In this document: in pieces, positions 35,985-47,241 of the stretch
Layout: every line of letters begins with the position of its first letter
Position numbering within the stretch: the stretch's first letter is position 1
Source: Tuctoria greenei
Taxonomy: Eukaryota; Streptophyta; Magnoliopsida; Poales; Poaceae
Length of the DNA stretch: 64,000 nt
Assembly: GCA_036927565.1 (NCBI GenBank)
Contig: JAYESD010000004.1
Span: 165,017,697 to 165,081,696 of the forward strand
Direction: 5' to 3'
Notes under the pieces: generated by a model
Seen by the model: the letters and a program-made list of their open reading frames with translations, nothing else
Told to the model about the DNA's origin: nothing
Databases searched by the model: none
Translations under genes and position numbers: made by a program

Positions 35985-35997
35985 TGGTATCAGAGCC
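35985..35997 (+). other. Primer-binding site, initiator tRNA-Met
   Basis: TGGTATCAGAGCC starts three bases after the LTR end. This is the standard plant retrotransposon site complementary to the 3' end of initiator tRNA-Met, here with no visible mismatch over its core. Confidence 0.9.
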
Positions 35998-37610
35998 GTA
36001 TTGGGAATAGCATGGTTGAAAAGTGCCTATTTTTGAAAACTACGAAGTAGTCGAGTTAGGATTAGTTATATGCCCACATAAGGTCTATTATAGTATTAGT
36101 TACTTAAGGTGGCAAGGCTAATATATGTGTTATTATATTCTGTAACGATGCTCCGACGTCAGGTAAGAGGTAAGGTACGCCACCGCAAGCGGATCAATGG
36201 CAGTAAGCTCACCAGGCGAGAGGTAGCATGTGATTATTTTTGTGGCTTGGCACAAAAATGTCAATATGTGTCTATGAAACTTTCCATATTTCTGAGAACA
36301 TATGACCCGCGGTACCCCAGCGTGCTTCAAAGTTAGTGGAGCCCCCGTCGGGTGGGACATAACCCGATGCGCCCCCTACTGGTGCAGCACTATGCAAATA
36401 CGTGGGACCCCGTCGGGTGGTAGAAAACCCGGTCATGTACCTTGAGACGTGGCTTAACTCGAGGCAGCCCTTATGGAATGATACGGGACGAATGTTTTTT
36501 TTCTTTCATATATATTATTGTGAACTGTTCCCCGTGCGGGCTGTACCATATGGTACCATATAATTGATCAGTAGTTTGAGTGTAGTGACAGGTACACTAA
36601 CCGTTTTATTTGTAGGTCGAGTAGAAAACGTTTGCGAGTGAACGTCATTACTGCCACCGTTGAGACGTATGCCGGAATACCAGCTTAAGATTTTTATTTG
36701 GTGAGGACGTAGTACCGACATTGCATTCGGGTTACATTGGCACATCAACGGTTAAAATCCGTGCCAAAGGTGTAGCTCGCCACAAAAGTGTCACGTTAAT
36801 ATACAAAGCAGATTCCTATCTTGAAATGATAAAAATGAAATTTGAACCAAAACTGTCAACCTCAGTTCTTCCCTGTATTATTCTGGCAGAAACTTAGCTC
36901 CAATTTGAAAAATCATATCTCCTGATAGAATTATCCCATGAAGGTGTTCCATACATGGTTGGAAATGGATGCGAGTCTTCTAAATAATTCCTGTTCATGA
37001 CCAGAACAGAATCCCCCTGGATCTTAGCTAAAATTTGAAAAAATTCAAAACATGTCAAAACTGGACAGAAACTGGAACTGTTTCTGTACTTCTCACCAAT
37101 TTGATCATAACTATCGGTAGAAGCATCGATTGAGGGCATATGATATATTTATGGAAACTATATGAGATATGTGACAATGTTGTTATTTACAATTTTGGCA
37201 ATTTTGGATATTTTCTATGTGATAAACTGTGGACAAAACAGCCATATACAAAGGAGGTGTTGTCAAATTTTCTCAGATAATCTGGGGACATTGTCAAATT
37301 TGGAAATTCATATCTCCTTAACCAGAACTGATATTTAAGCAAATAAACAAATTTTGGAAAGGCCAGGAAGTGAACTACAATTTTGTTGTTCACCTCAAGG
37401 CATGATTATGCTTCTAACTGGATGAAATTCTCAAATTTCTCCAGACTGGTCATTTCTGGCAGAACAGTTCGTCTTTGACGCATAAGTTTAAAATTTTTGC
37501 GAACATGAATATTGTTGTACTTTCACAAAGTTTTTGACACGTTCATGTTTTCCTTATCTTCACTTATTGCTGAGATCGAGCTTTGTTTCATCCCAAATTC
37601 ATTGTGCAGT
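35998..37610 (+). other. Leader of the Tekay-type element
   Basis: 1.6 kb between the primer-binding site and gag ATG. It includes text resembling coding-poor LTR-type sequence with repeated TCTCCTGATAGAATT / TCTCCTTAACCAG phrases near 36900-37330. No gene seen. Confidence 0.6.
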
Positions 37611-38697
37611 ATGGTTCGTACTCGCTCATCGAGTAAGGTCGGAAGTTCTTGTCGAGATGGTGATGATTCGGATCCACCGCAGACACCACCGTCAAGGTAT
37701 TGGTGGATGTCATGTCAAAAATGTTCGAGTCTCACCAAGAGAACACTAAGTTACTTCAAGCTTTGGTGCAGCAAGGCGTAATTCATCAAACGCAGCAAGT
37801 TATTCCACCTCGAAACATTTATTTGGATTTCTTGGCAACACAACAACCAATCTTCACGGAACCAACTGAACCATTAGAATCAGATCATTGGCTTCGTGTA
37901 ATAGAATCCAAATTTGGTGTGTTTCCCTGTGATGATTATCAGAAGACATTGTTCGCTGCTCAACAACTCCGTGGAGCTGCCGGAGCTTGGTGGGCAGAAT
38001 ATAGTGCGACTCGCCCTGAAGGTCATCGGATATCATGGATTGTGTTCCGTGAGGCTTTCCGTGCTCGTCATATTCGGACAGGGATTATAAAGACCAAGTA
38101 TGAGGAATTCGTTGAACTCAATCAAGGAGACATGAGTGTCCATGAGTATATTAATGAGTTCAACCGTTTGGCACAATATGCGCCCGACTATGTGAATACA
38201 GAAAGTTAAGATGTGATCACTTCTTCAGAGGGCTGAGGGTCAAACATCAAGATAGGTTGGTGTTGTTCAATCACGACAAGTACAACAAATTAGTCAATGC
38301 AGCTATCCTACAAGAAAAGGCAGATCTTTGTCTCCATGCGGAGAAGAGAAAGCGGAGTATTCCACAAGACAACACTAGTGTGGTTGCTCAGAAATATCGG
38401 TTGGTATATCGTTCGCCATCCGGTAAAGAATTGCAGCCATCTGTTCGACCATCATATCACAGTCGCCCGCTGCTTGCATCAAGTTTTGAATCACCCCCAC
38501 AACAGCAGCACATAAGTTCCTATCCATTTTCACCGCGGCCAGAGATACCCAGTTCTCATCCACAAGTCAGCACGGAACCGACTAAATATCCGTGCTTCAC
38601 TTGTGGTCTTATGGGTCACTTTACAGGATATTGTCTAGAGAGAAATCAAAGCTGCAGCCAGTCATCATTTCAACATTCAAGTCAGTTTCCCAATTAG
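37611..38697 (+). pseudogene. Tekay-type gag
   Basis: ATG at 37611 (MVRTRSSSKVGSS) opens the N-terminus; a frameshift near 37697 moves to the frame containing MVDVMSKMFESHQENTKLLQ. Core motifs follow: DFLATQQPIFTEPTEPLESD, HWLRVIESKFGVFPCDDYQK, QLRGAAGAWWAEYSATRPEG and ISWIVFREAFRARHI, the usual retrotransposon gag fold (Pfam Retrotrans_gag type). A stop at 38207 and a one-base shift separate the C-terminal part, which has an intact zinc knuckle CFTCGLMGHFTGYC (C-x2-C-x4-H-x4-C, 38593-38634) for RNA binding. The nucleocapsid role is known for the family. Two frameshifts and a stop disable this copy. Confidence 0.85.
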
Positions 38698-38700
38698 CAG

Positions 38701-39535
38701 CAAAAGAAATCAAAGCTTGGCAGTGTCCACTATACTACCATTGAGGGTGTACCGGAAGGAGAGCCCGTGTTAACGGGGATGTTCACTCTCAACCATATAC
38801 CTACATTGATTCTCTTTGTTTCCGGTGCTACACATGGGCCCCCTTTGGCAGAGCTCCACGAAGCTAATTCTCAGGCAGAATCAGGGAAGTTGTGCCAAAC
38901 ACTTTTTTTCAGAAGAAGTGATTCTTGGCTGATTCTGTGAAGTGATTCTCTGAAATGAACTATGGGGCTGGAAGCTGAAAAAAGTAGCTTCTCCTGATTT
39001 TGTGAAGTGATTCTCCAACCTGATTCTAAGAGTTTATTCTAGAGAATCATAGAGAATCATTTTCAGCCAAAGAATCACTTCAACAGAGAATTAGAAGTGA
39101 ATCCAGAGAATCAGCTTTGTGGAGCTGTGCCAAAGGGGGCCATAATTTCATAAGTCAATCCTTTGTGTTCAAGCACCAACTTCCAACCACTACCACAAAA
39201 GATCACTATCTTATATCTTCACCTGGAGGTAATATTACCGCAAGTGATGTTATCTCCTGACCACCATTATGTCTGGGTGGTAGAATATATCCCACTACTC
39301 TTATTATCCTTGAAGGTCAAAAGATTGATGTAATCTTGGAAATGTCATGGTTAAGCGACCAGGAAGCTCTTCTAAACATCAATCCTCGCACAGTTGAGCT
39401 CAACTCTTCAACTCACGACCACCACACCTTAATTCTTGAGAACACGGTTCAAAAAAAGTACAACGGTGTATCATTCGGAAACAAGTAAGTTAGAAGACAT
39501 TCCAGTGGACTGTGAATTCCCAGATGTAATTCCCT
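38701..39535 (+). pseudogene. Tekay-type protease, interrupted by a MITE
   Basis: The frame before the MITE reads VLTGMFTLNHIPTLILFVSG and ends at ATH, the retropepsin active-site strand (usual DSGATHxFIS; here the catalytic aspartate position is valine, VSGATH). After the MITE, at 39144 onward, NFISQSFV continues the motif. Further on, IILEGQKIDVILEMSWLSD is a degenerate form of the DVILGMDWL segment. Several stops follow. Both the lost aspartate and the insertion would abolish activity, and I cannot tell which came first. Confidence 0.75.
38836..39140. mobile_element. Tourist-like MITE, ~305 bp
   Basis: Terminal inverted repeats: left GGGCCCCCTTTGGCAGAGCT, right (reverse complement) GCCCCCTTTGGCACAGCT, extending with CCACRAAGC on both sides. 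It is flanked by CAT on each side (38833-38835 and 39141-39143), a 3-bp duplication, although AT alone is an equally possible reading because of the G/C at the edges. The interior is rich in GATTCTC/GAGAATC pairs that can fold back. No coding. PIF/Harbinger (Tourist) assignment rests on size and short duplication and is moderately sure. Confidence 0.8.
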
Positions 39536-39538
39536 AAT

Positions 39539-40999
39539 GATCTGCCGGGTATGCCGCCCGACAGAGATGTGGAATTCAAGATTGAATTAATATCAGGAAC
39601 TACACCTATCCCTCGACCACCATATAAAATGGCACCTAAGGAGTTAGCTGAATTAAAGGAGCAGCTGAATGACTTGTTGAGTAAAGGTTTAATTCGCCCG
39701 AGCTCATCACCCTAGGGATGCTCGGCTCTCTTTGTCAAGAAGAAGGACAAGACATTGAGGCTATGTGTTGATTATCATCCGCTTAATGTCGTGACTATCA
39801 AGAACAAGTATCCACTACCACATATTGATCTGCTCTTCGATCAATTAGTGGGTGCTAAGGTATTCTCTAAAATGGATCTTCAGTCTAGTTATCATCAGAT
39901 TAAGATACGACCAGAGGATATACCGAAGACGGCATTCTAAACTAGATATGGACTTTATGAGTATTTGGTTATGTCCTTTGGTCTCACAAATGCCCCAGCG
40001 CATTTCATGTATTTGATGAATTCAGTGTTCATGCCAGAGTTAGACAAGTTCGTCGTGGTGTTCATCGACGACATTTTGGTCTACTCCAAGTCAGAAGAGG
40101 AACATACCGAATATCTCAAAATTGTGCTTCAACAACTGCGTGATCACAAGCTATATGCCAAATTCAGTAAATGTGAATTCTGGATTAATCAAGTTCCATT
40201 CCTTGGTCATATTATCTCAGCGGAAGGCATAGCCGTGGATCCAAGTAAAGTGGTACAAGTGTTGAAATGGCAATCTCCCACCTTCGTCCATGAAGTCCAT
40301 AGTTTCTTGGGTTTAGCAGGCTATTATCTGAAATTTGTTCCAAGTTTCTCAAAAATTGCAAAGCCTATGACAGACTTATTAAAGAAGGGCAACAAGTATA
40401 TATGGAGTGAATCATGTGAGGAAGCCTTCAAAACTTTAGTGAAGCATCTCACAACAGCCCCGATCTTGGCTCAACCAGATACGACGGAATCTTTTGATGT
40501 TTATTGCGATGCATCCGACATCATATTGGGCTGCGTACTTATGCAAGATGGAAGATTAATTGCATATGGATCAAGACAACTCCGAAATCATGAACACAAC
40601 TATCTGACACATGATTTAGAGTTGGCAGCAATAGTTCCTGCACTAAAGATGTGAAGACACTATTTAATGGGAACTCTAGTGCATCTCTACATAGATCATA
40701 AAAGTTTGAAGTACATATTCACTCAGAAAGAATTAAATCTGAGACAACGGAGATGATTAGAGTTAATCAAAGACTATGAACTTGAGATTCGTTATCATCC
40801 CGGCAAGGCCAAAGTGGTTGCCGATGCACTTAGTCGAAAGTCTCACGTTCATAATTTGACCATCGATTCTATGGAAGAAAATGAACCAAGTCTACGTGTG
40901 ATTCATTATGGATCTTTTTATAACCTTGCTCTCATACCTACCATTAGAGAGGAGATTGTAGAGGCTCAGAAGAAATATAAGGGAATGTCTCATATTTAG
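39539..40999 (+). pseudogene. Tekay-type reverse transcriptase and RNase H
   Basis: One reading frame covers LPGMPPDRDVEFKIELISGT, PPYKMAPKELAELKEQL, LFVKKKDKTLRLCVDYHPLN, KVFSKMDLQSSYHQIKI, SFGLTNAPAHFMYLMN and the catalytic FIDD box (40061-40072; the family has Y/F-x-DD). RNase H follows with FDVYCDASDIILGCVLMQDG, RQLRNHEHNYLTHDLELAAI and HPGKAKVVADALSRK near 40800. In-frame stops occur at 39713, 39938, 40652, 40754 and 40997. The enzyme would copy element RNA into DNA in cytoplasmic particles. Apart from the stops the motifs are well preserved, suggesting moderate age. Confidence 0.9.
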
Positions 41000-41695
41000 A
41001 GGAGAATCAAAAGTGGAGAAATGAAATGTTTTCGGGAAGACGAACATGGAATGTTATGGTTCAAGAATCGAATAGTGGTACCCTGGGACATGGACCTATG
41101 GAAAAAGATTTTGGATGAGGCTCACTTGTCCAAATATTCCATCCACCCAGGAAGCAATAAAATGTACCAAGATCTCCGTACTAAATTTTGGTGGACACTT
41201 ATGAAGAGAGAAATAGCAAAGTATTTGTCTGAGTGTGACACACGTCGGAGAGAGAAAGCTGACCACATGAGGAAAAGCAGACTGCTACATCCATTGAAAA
41301 TATCGGCATGGAAATGGGAGGATCTGAGTATGGATTTCATTGTCGGATTGCCTCTCACCTTTCACAAACACGATTCCATTTGGGTGATCGTTGACGGGTT
41401 AACTAAGTCAGCACACTTTATTCCAGTGCATACCGCTTACAATGCTAAGAAATATGCGGAGTTATACATAGCAAGAATTATGTGCTTACATGGAGTTCCC
41501 CGCACCATTGTATCGGATAGAGGATCGTTGTTTGTTTCTCATTTCTGGGAGCAGCTACATGCATCATTAGGGACGAATTTAATTCTTAGTTCCGCATATC
41601 ACCCTCAGACTGACGGACAAATCGAGAGGGTAAATCAGATACTCGAGGATATGTTAAGAGCATGTGCCATACACCACGGTAAAAAATTGGGTTGA
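41000..41695 (+). pseudogene. Tekay-type integrase, core region
   Basis: Same frame as the reverse transcriptase. The N-terminal HHCC region reads EAHLSKYSIHPGSNKMYQDL then CDTRRREKADH, where the last zinc cysteine (usual CxxCQ) is arginine. The DDE core is visible: SMDFIVGLPLTFHKHDSIWV, TIVSDRGSLFVSHFWEQL and YHPQTDGQIERVNQILEDML carry the two aspartates and the glutamate. A stop at 41693 and frameshifts follow. Integrase joins the DNA copy to chromosomal DNA in the nucleus. Confidence 0.88.
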
Positions 41696-41699
41696 TCAA

Positions 41700-42420
41700 T
41701 TACCGTTGGCAGAATTCTCGTAAACCAACGGATATCAATCTAGTATCAAAATGGCACCCTATGAAGCTCTCTACGGTAGGAAGTGCTGCACACCACTCAA
41801 CTGGTGTGAATCTGGTGAACGAGTGGTATATGAAATTGATCTGATAAATGAAGCCGAAAAGCAAGTGAAAGTTATTCAAGCTAATCTAAAAGCCGCCTAG
41901 TCTCGACAAAAGAGTTATGCGGATAAAAGGCTTCGTCTTTTAAGCTTCAGCATCGGAGACCACGTGTATCTCCGTGTCTCTCCGATGAAAGGAATTCATC
42001 AGTTTGGAGTAAAGGGAAAGTTGGCTCCGCGATTTATTGATCCGTTTGCAATCACTGAAAGATGTGGTCCTGTTGCGTACAGATTGGAGTTACCAATAAC
42101 TCTAGCTGGTGTTCATGACATTTTCCACATATCCGAATTACGGAAATGTCCCAAACCATCTGCCGACATCCGTATTGACGAATTGGAAGAATTGAAACTG
42201 GATCTCACCTACGTCGAGCATCCAATCCGGATTATCGTTGAAAAGTCTCGTGTCACAAGGAATCAGACGATGTGGTTTTATAAAGTTCTATTGAGTAACC
42301 ACACCATCGAGGAAGCAACAAGGGAGAGTGAAGATTATCTCCGCACAAAGTATGCGGACATGTCATCGTCATATCTCCGGCAATCTTTTACCTCAGTCTC
42401 TTTTATTTGTAATCTTGGGA
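41700..42420 (+). pseudogene. Tekay-type integrase C-terminus with GPF/Y module and tail
   Basis: Between 41700 and 41960 the frame is scrambled (MAPYEALYGRKC-like text, AYEALYG at about 41755, is still recognisable in another frame). From 41964 an open frame gives LRVSPMKGIHQFGVKGKLAP, RFIDPFAITERCGPVAYRLE and VHDIFHISELRKC, the GPF/Y module. The last block, LDLTYVEHPIRIIVEKSRV and SNHTIEEATRESEDYLR, is the chromodomain-type tail of the Tekay lineage, thought to guide integration. The final residues of the frame run into the polypurine tract and LTR by chance. Confidence 0.82.
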
Positions 42421-42431
42421 CGAGATTCTTT

Positions 42432-42443
42432 GGGGGGGGGGAA
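42432..42443 (+). other. Polypurine tract of the Tekay-type element
   Basis: A run of ten G followed by AA lies directly before the 3' LTR. This is the plus-strand primer; a G homopolymer this long is also a place where read errors are likely. Confidence 0.8.
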
Positions 42444-45400
42444 TGTAAAAGCCCTAAATTACAAAGGCAAAGTTCAGATGGGAGATATTGAAATTTGGAG
42501 GGTAAAAAGAAATTTAACTAGAATCTGAAAAATTCAAACCAATTTAAACCTCAATTGAGAGAATTCAAAAATTCAAATTTAACTCATGTTCAAACTTTGC
42601 CAAGATAAAAATCTGAGTTCACCATTTAATTGCAAATATTCCAAATAGCACCCCTGCAAATTTTCATAATATTTGGAGCACTAATTGTATTTAATTCAAT
42701 GGGTACATTGAATTCTAGTCAAATACAAATTTGAATTTGAATTTTACATGAAACTTATCCAAACTTGAAATCCAATTTCAGAATCAGATCTTAGATATTT
42801 GTTTGAGTCTATCTACCAAGTTTCATGAATTTTGGACACAGGTTGGTAGGATATTTCTTTGTACTAATAAGGTTTGAGTGGAGGGGCTGTGGGACACACT
42901 TGTCATACAGAGATGGAGCTAAGCTGAACGTGTTTCACTTCTCTGCTTCTCCCATGGCGACACCACTCCATTTGCATGTGCCACCTCCTCTCAACAGCCT
43001 GTCCACAGCTGCCATTGCCTTTATAAACCGAGCTGGGTGCCATTTCCTCATGCTTCTCCCTCTGATCGGCATTTCTTCCCTGTTCTTCGTCCGCCCGCCC
43101 GGACAGCACCAACTCGCCGTCGTTCAAGCTTGCCGGCCAAAAGAAGCAGTGTTGCACCCTCCTGCTAGAAGAGAAAAGTAACCCGACTCATTGCTCTATC
43201 ATCTCCACCATTTGTTCTATCGTTTTGCTCAGTGTGTTGCCCGTATTTTGAAGTTCCAGGGACCGCCGATGGACTCCCCTGTCCTGCCGCCTCTGCTTCC
43301 TCGATGCCCCAGCGATACAAGCGTCTTCGCGCTTCGATCCTTTGAGGAAAAAGGTTCGCAACCATGCCTAGTTCATGCTCCCAAAGTTTCAGCTTTTGTC
43401 GTAGCTTGTAGCTCGGGTTTTCCTCAAAGAACCGACGCTTAGTTATTTTGCCCGCCCTGGTTCTTCACCAAATTCGGTTTACACGTGCAATAATTATTCG
43501 AAATGCTTAGCAAGTAGATTCTAAACATTCTCGCACACACCCTAGCCAAAAACTCCCAAAAGTTATCGACCATACGCATATGAATCGAAGTTCTTACGGC
43601 CGCCGGTTCAAAAGCCGCAGGTCGCCATTGAACTTGTATATGCAGCCATTTCCAACTCGATAGTAATTCATTTTGGTCATCCTCGTGATCCCGGGATGCT
43701 CTCCGATCAATTTCCGAGTGGTCTTAGCCCTTGCCGAGGCGATTTCGTATTGACCGAAACCCTAATCGCCGCCGTCGCCGTCGCGCGAGCTTTTCCGGCC
43801 ATCCATCACCGTCAGGAGGATCACATTCGAGTTCCTCGCCTGATTTTAGGTGGGGGCGGTGAGAGTGGAGTGCCGCCATGCCCTGGAGCGATCTGCGGCG
43901 AGAGGCCGCCGTCGGGCGCCGCTTGAGCGCCACCAGCGCGAGGTTGAAGACGACTTGGGGTGGGCCCCGGTCGTCTGTCTAACCAACGCGCGCTCGGATC
44001 TGGTGCGAACAAGGATCCCGTGTGGCTACATCCCTGAACCCTAAGGCCCGGTGTTGCTTAATTCCGATTGGCCCAATTTAAATCATGTGGGCCCAGCCAT
44101 TATTTAAAACTTTTTCCAATTGAAATTTAAATTCCAGATTTAGTTCCCACTTCAAAAACCCATATCTCCTAGTAGAGTTGTCCAAAAATTTCCAAATAAA
44201 CTTTTTTAGAACCACATGAAGAATACTGTCCAGTGGTGCACTTGGAATTGTATGAAAGTCCATAGAAATTTCTCCATAATTCAAATAAGCCAAATGCTTA
44301 TAGAATTGATTCCTATAGTTCTGCTCTTTGGAAAAATTTTCTAGAACTTTCATTTGAATATCCTTGAACGCCAGTAAAACTCTAAGGGTCACTAGACTTC
44401 ATTTACATGGTCAAATCACCTGTGTATTCTCTATCTACATAAAAATAGTCAAATTCATTTATAATATGTACAAAAACTTGTGCAAACTTCTAAATTGAAT
44501 ATCTCTCAGTATAAAGCTTCAAAATTTGTCAAACCAACTTTATTGGTTTTATCTTTATCCACACTAACCAGAACTACAACACAATCTTCATGAAAACCCC
44601 TAGTTTTTCCTGTAGAGACCTTCAAAGAAAAATCATGTTTGATTTTTATCTGATGATTCACTTCATAGAAAAATCTGAAATTTGTCCAAAATGTTCGTTA
44701 GTAAGTTTATAAATTCCTGTAAAATTTCAGCTTCATTGGACTTTATTAGCCTGGTTCAATCTGAAGATTTTCCCTAACTAGTCACATAATGCCCAAAAAT
44801 AACAGAAACAATTCACTAAAATATCCCCACTTGTAAATTCAATATCTCACAATATAATGATTAGAAAACTATGAAAAAAAATTTCATAGAACCAGTGAGA
44901 CCCCCTATGTATGATACAACCACTGGTAGCCATGATTGACCTCCAGAGTTACAATGAAAATTCGGAGAAGGCTAAACACTTAAGAAATTTTGTAGACCAA
45001 TATATTCAATTGTTGTACCTGAAACTTACCTGGTTATTCCTACATGACCATGTAAACTCCCTGTAATTTTCTCAGGCTCAGGGATTCTGCTGAATCTGTA
45101 CAAATTGAGATTACATCCCTATATACAAAACAATATCTATTTCACCTCATATGTCCATTGCCTAAATTCATCTTGTTTCCTTTCTGTTGCTGTCCAGTCT
45201 AGCAACAGAACTTCAAGTCCTAACTAATATAAATCCTTCTTGAGTTATAATCAACTTCAATTGCTATATTAATAAATTGCAATCTCTTATTTGTATATCA
45301 TTTCGATGGTGTTCACGACGAAGGTGGCCAACAAGAAGCACAACCTGAAGGAGTGGAATTCTCTATTGGATCTGCTGTGGTGTTATTTTCTCAGCAAAGA

Positions 45401-47004
45401 ATACTAACTAATCGTCGCTAACTTTTGTTCCAACCAAAAGGCAAGCCCCGGTTTGCATTTAAGTGCCTTTTTAAAGTTTTGCTTTTATACACACTGTATT
45501 GAATAGACTTGATATGTGCATTAGGTCTATGTTGATTGAATACCCCACATGCATGACCAAATAATCCTTGAAGTGGATGGGTAGTATAAGACTCCCTTGA
45601 GTTATATTGCTATGCTTAATGTTTTGTTAGAAGATCGGTAGAAGTCGAGTATGTTGGATACTACTCGCGAGATTGGTCACATTTTATTGATCACAAGTCA
45701 AGTAGTTGAATTCTACTTGTGAGAGAAGTCGAGTGATGGAAACCTACTCGCGAGTTGTTACCATAACATTAACTCTTTATTATGAGACGTGGACAGGGAT
45801 TTGTGTAGGTTGGTTTGCCCACATCATGCCTGGGTCGGTAATTGCGAGGTAGGTGTTGGGGAGATGGATTGGTAGCCCCGCCTGTGTCGGTTAAGGCCCG
45901 TCTCGTGCTTGGCCCTGTTGGACAAGTTTGAAATGTACCGGGTGCATACTTGTTATATGGAACCCAGGAAACCGATGTACCTTGAGGAGCCTATGTTGGA
46001 ACCTTTTCAATCGGCTTAAGCTGTCGACTGTTAGTACAGTGGGAGGTAACTCACTCATGAACATCTCACAGCAGAGGTGCACCTTGAGGGGAGCTCACTA
46101 TTCGGGTCGATCGAACTGTTTTGATGTGGTTGAATTTGGGGAAAGGTGGCTGCGTGCGACATCAGTGGAGTGTGCTGATGCAACTCCGAGTATGGGCGTA
46201 CGTGTCGTGCAGTCCGGGTGTTATTGATTCGAATCACCATCGCTCGCAGTTATGGATTGAGCATACTTGGACACTGAGTCTTGATGTAGTAAGAAAGAGA
46301 AATGAAAAGATTATGAATATGCTACTATGAATAATTCTTTGTATTGAATTCTTGGCTGCTATAGAGATAGCATAATCAAATTTACAATTTCCAAACATTT
46401 AACTTGGATAAGGCTTATGCAACCTTGAGAAAGTATCATCGTGGATGAAGAATTTTATGTTTGATTGTGGAATTCTCAATGATGCTATGCCCATGGATCG
46501 CGTATGCTACTTTAAAACTGACCACTAAGGATTTACATTCGGCAAGTCCATTCCTGCAAATTAAGCTTCCCAGTCTTTAATGTTTCCAACATATAGAGTT
46601 TCATGTTTAGGTGAGACGGTTAAGTCTTGCTGAGCCTTGTGATCATGGTTGCTATATTGTGGTTTTTGCAGGTATTATTAGCTTATGCTTTTGTTATGGT
46701 TGTCCGTGAGACCTCGAGCTTGCCGAAAGGTATCTCTCACAGAAACCTTGCCGCTGCTTTCTGTTTCGTGTTGTTAGTGAGAAGCGTCTGCGGGCATGGA
46801 CCGCTTCTCTTGTGCATAGCTAGTTGAGAGTATGAGTATGTATATTCCGCTGCGTTGTATATTATGTTGTAAAAGAGAATCATCTTGTGAAATAAAATAT
46901 TTGTGTTGGTTATTTTGTATGGTTTTTCTTGTGTGCTGTTGGGTGCCGCATCGCACAGCACCACCCAATGCGATCCCTGGAATGTGCAGACTCCGGTCCC
47001 CACA
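42444..47004 (+). repeat. 3' LTR of the Tekay-type element
   Basis: 4561 bp, TGTAAAAGCCCTAAATTAC to GGTCCCCACA, aligned to 31413-35981 along its length with scattered substitutions and small indels; the TATA-like TTTATAAA recurs near 43020. Embedded ORFs (42825-43181, 43191-43442, 43696-43926, 45928-46227, 46627-46827) are the counterparts of those in the 5' LTR and are not genes. Confidence 0.9.
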
Positions 47005-47241
47005 AGGCACCTGACTGCTTGCCGAGGAAATGCTTCAGGAGGGAGCAGTCCTTGAAGGCGTGCTTGACTGGGAATATGCATTTGGTGCACGACTTCTCAA
47101 TGAGCTTCTCATACGAGTCTGTCGGTGGACTAGCCTGCTTCTTACCATCGCAGCGCTCGGTAGCCACGACTAGGTCCAAGATGCCATCAGCTTGGTGCTG
47201 GCGCTTGTTGTCCCCAACCTCCTTCTTACTGTCGTGGTGGG
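47005..47241 (-). pseudogene. Tat-type gag fragment with cysteine-rich motif
   Basis: Minus-strand frame (within 46910-47254) reads DILDLVVATERCDGKKQASP, then SYEKLIEKSCTKCIFPVKHA and FKDCSLLKHFLGK. This matches the family segment (FEKLLExPCPNHxFPVKHxxKDCxLMxRFLxG), a non-canonical cysteine/histidine motif in gag. It lies between the Tekay insertion on the left and the solo LTR on the right, so it is a 237-bp island of host element. Confidence 0.82.

Larger units (their letters stand above)
31413..47004 (+). mobile_element. Tekay/Del-type Ty3/gypsy element, complete structure, decayed coding
   Basis: Two ~4.57-kb LTRs (31413-35981 and 42444-47004), tRNA-Met primer-binding site, gag, protease, reverse transcriptase, RNase H, integrase with a chromovirus-like tail, and a G-rich polypurine tract. 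Total 15.6 kb. Flanks AGGCG (31408-31412) and AGGCA (47005-47009) form a 4-of-5 target duplication inside the gag-protease junction of the Tat-type element. The coding part has a MITE in protease, five in-frame stops and several frameshifts. Very long LTRs, the tRNA-Met site and the C-terminal block match the Tekay/Del lineage; this is inference from motifs. Confidence 0.9.

Noticed and set aside
35985..35997. tRNA-like sequence TGGTATCAGAGCC
   Set aside because: This is a primer-binding site complementary to the tRNA 3' end, not a tRNA gene; no cloverleaf surrounds it.
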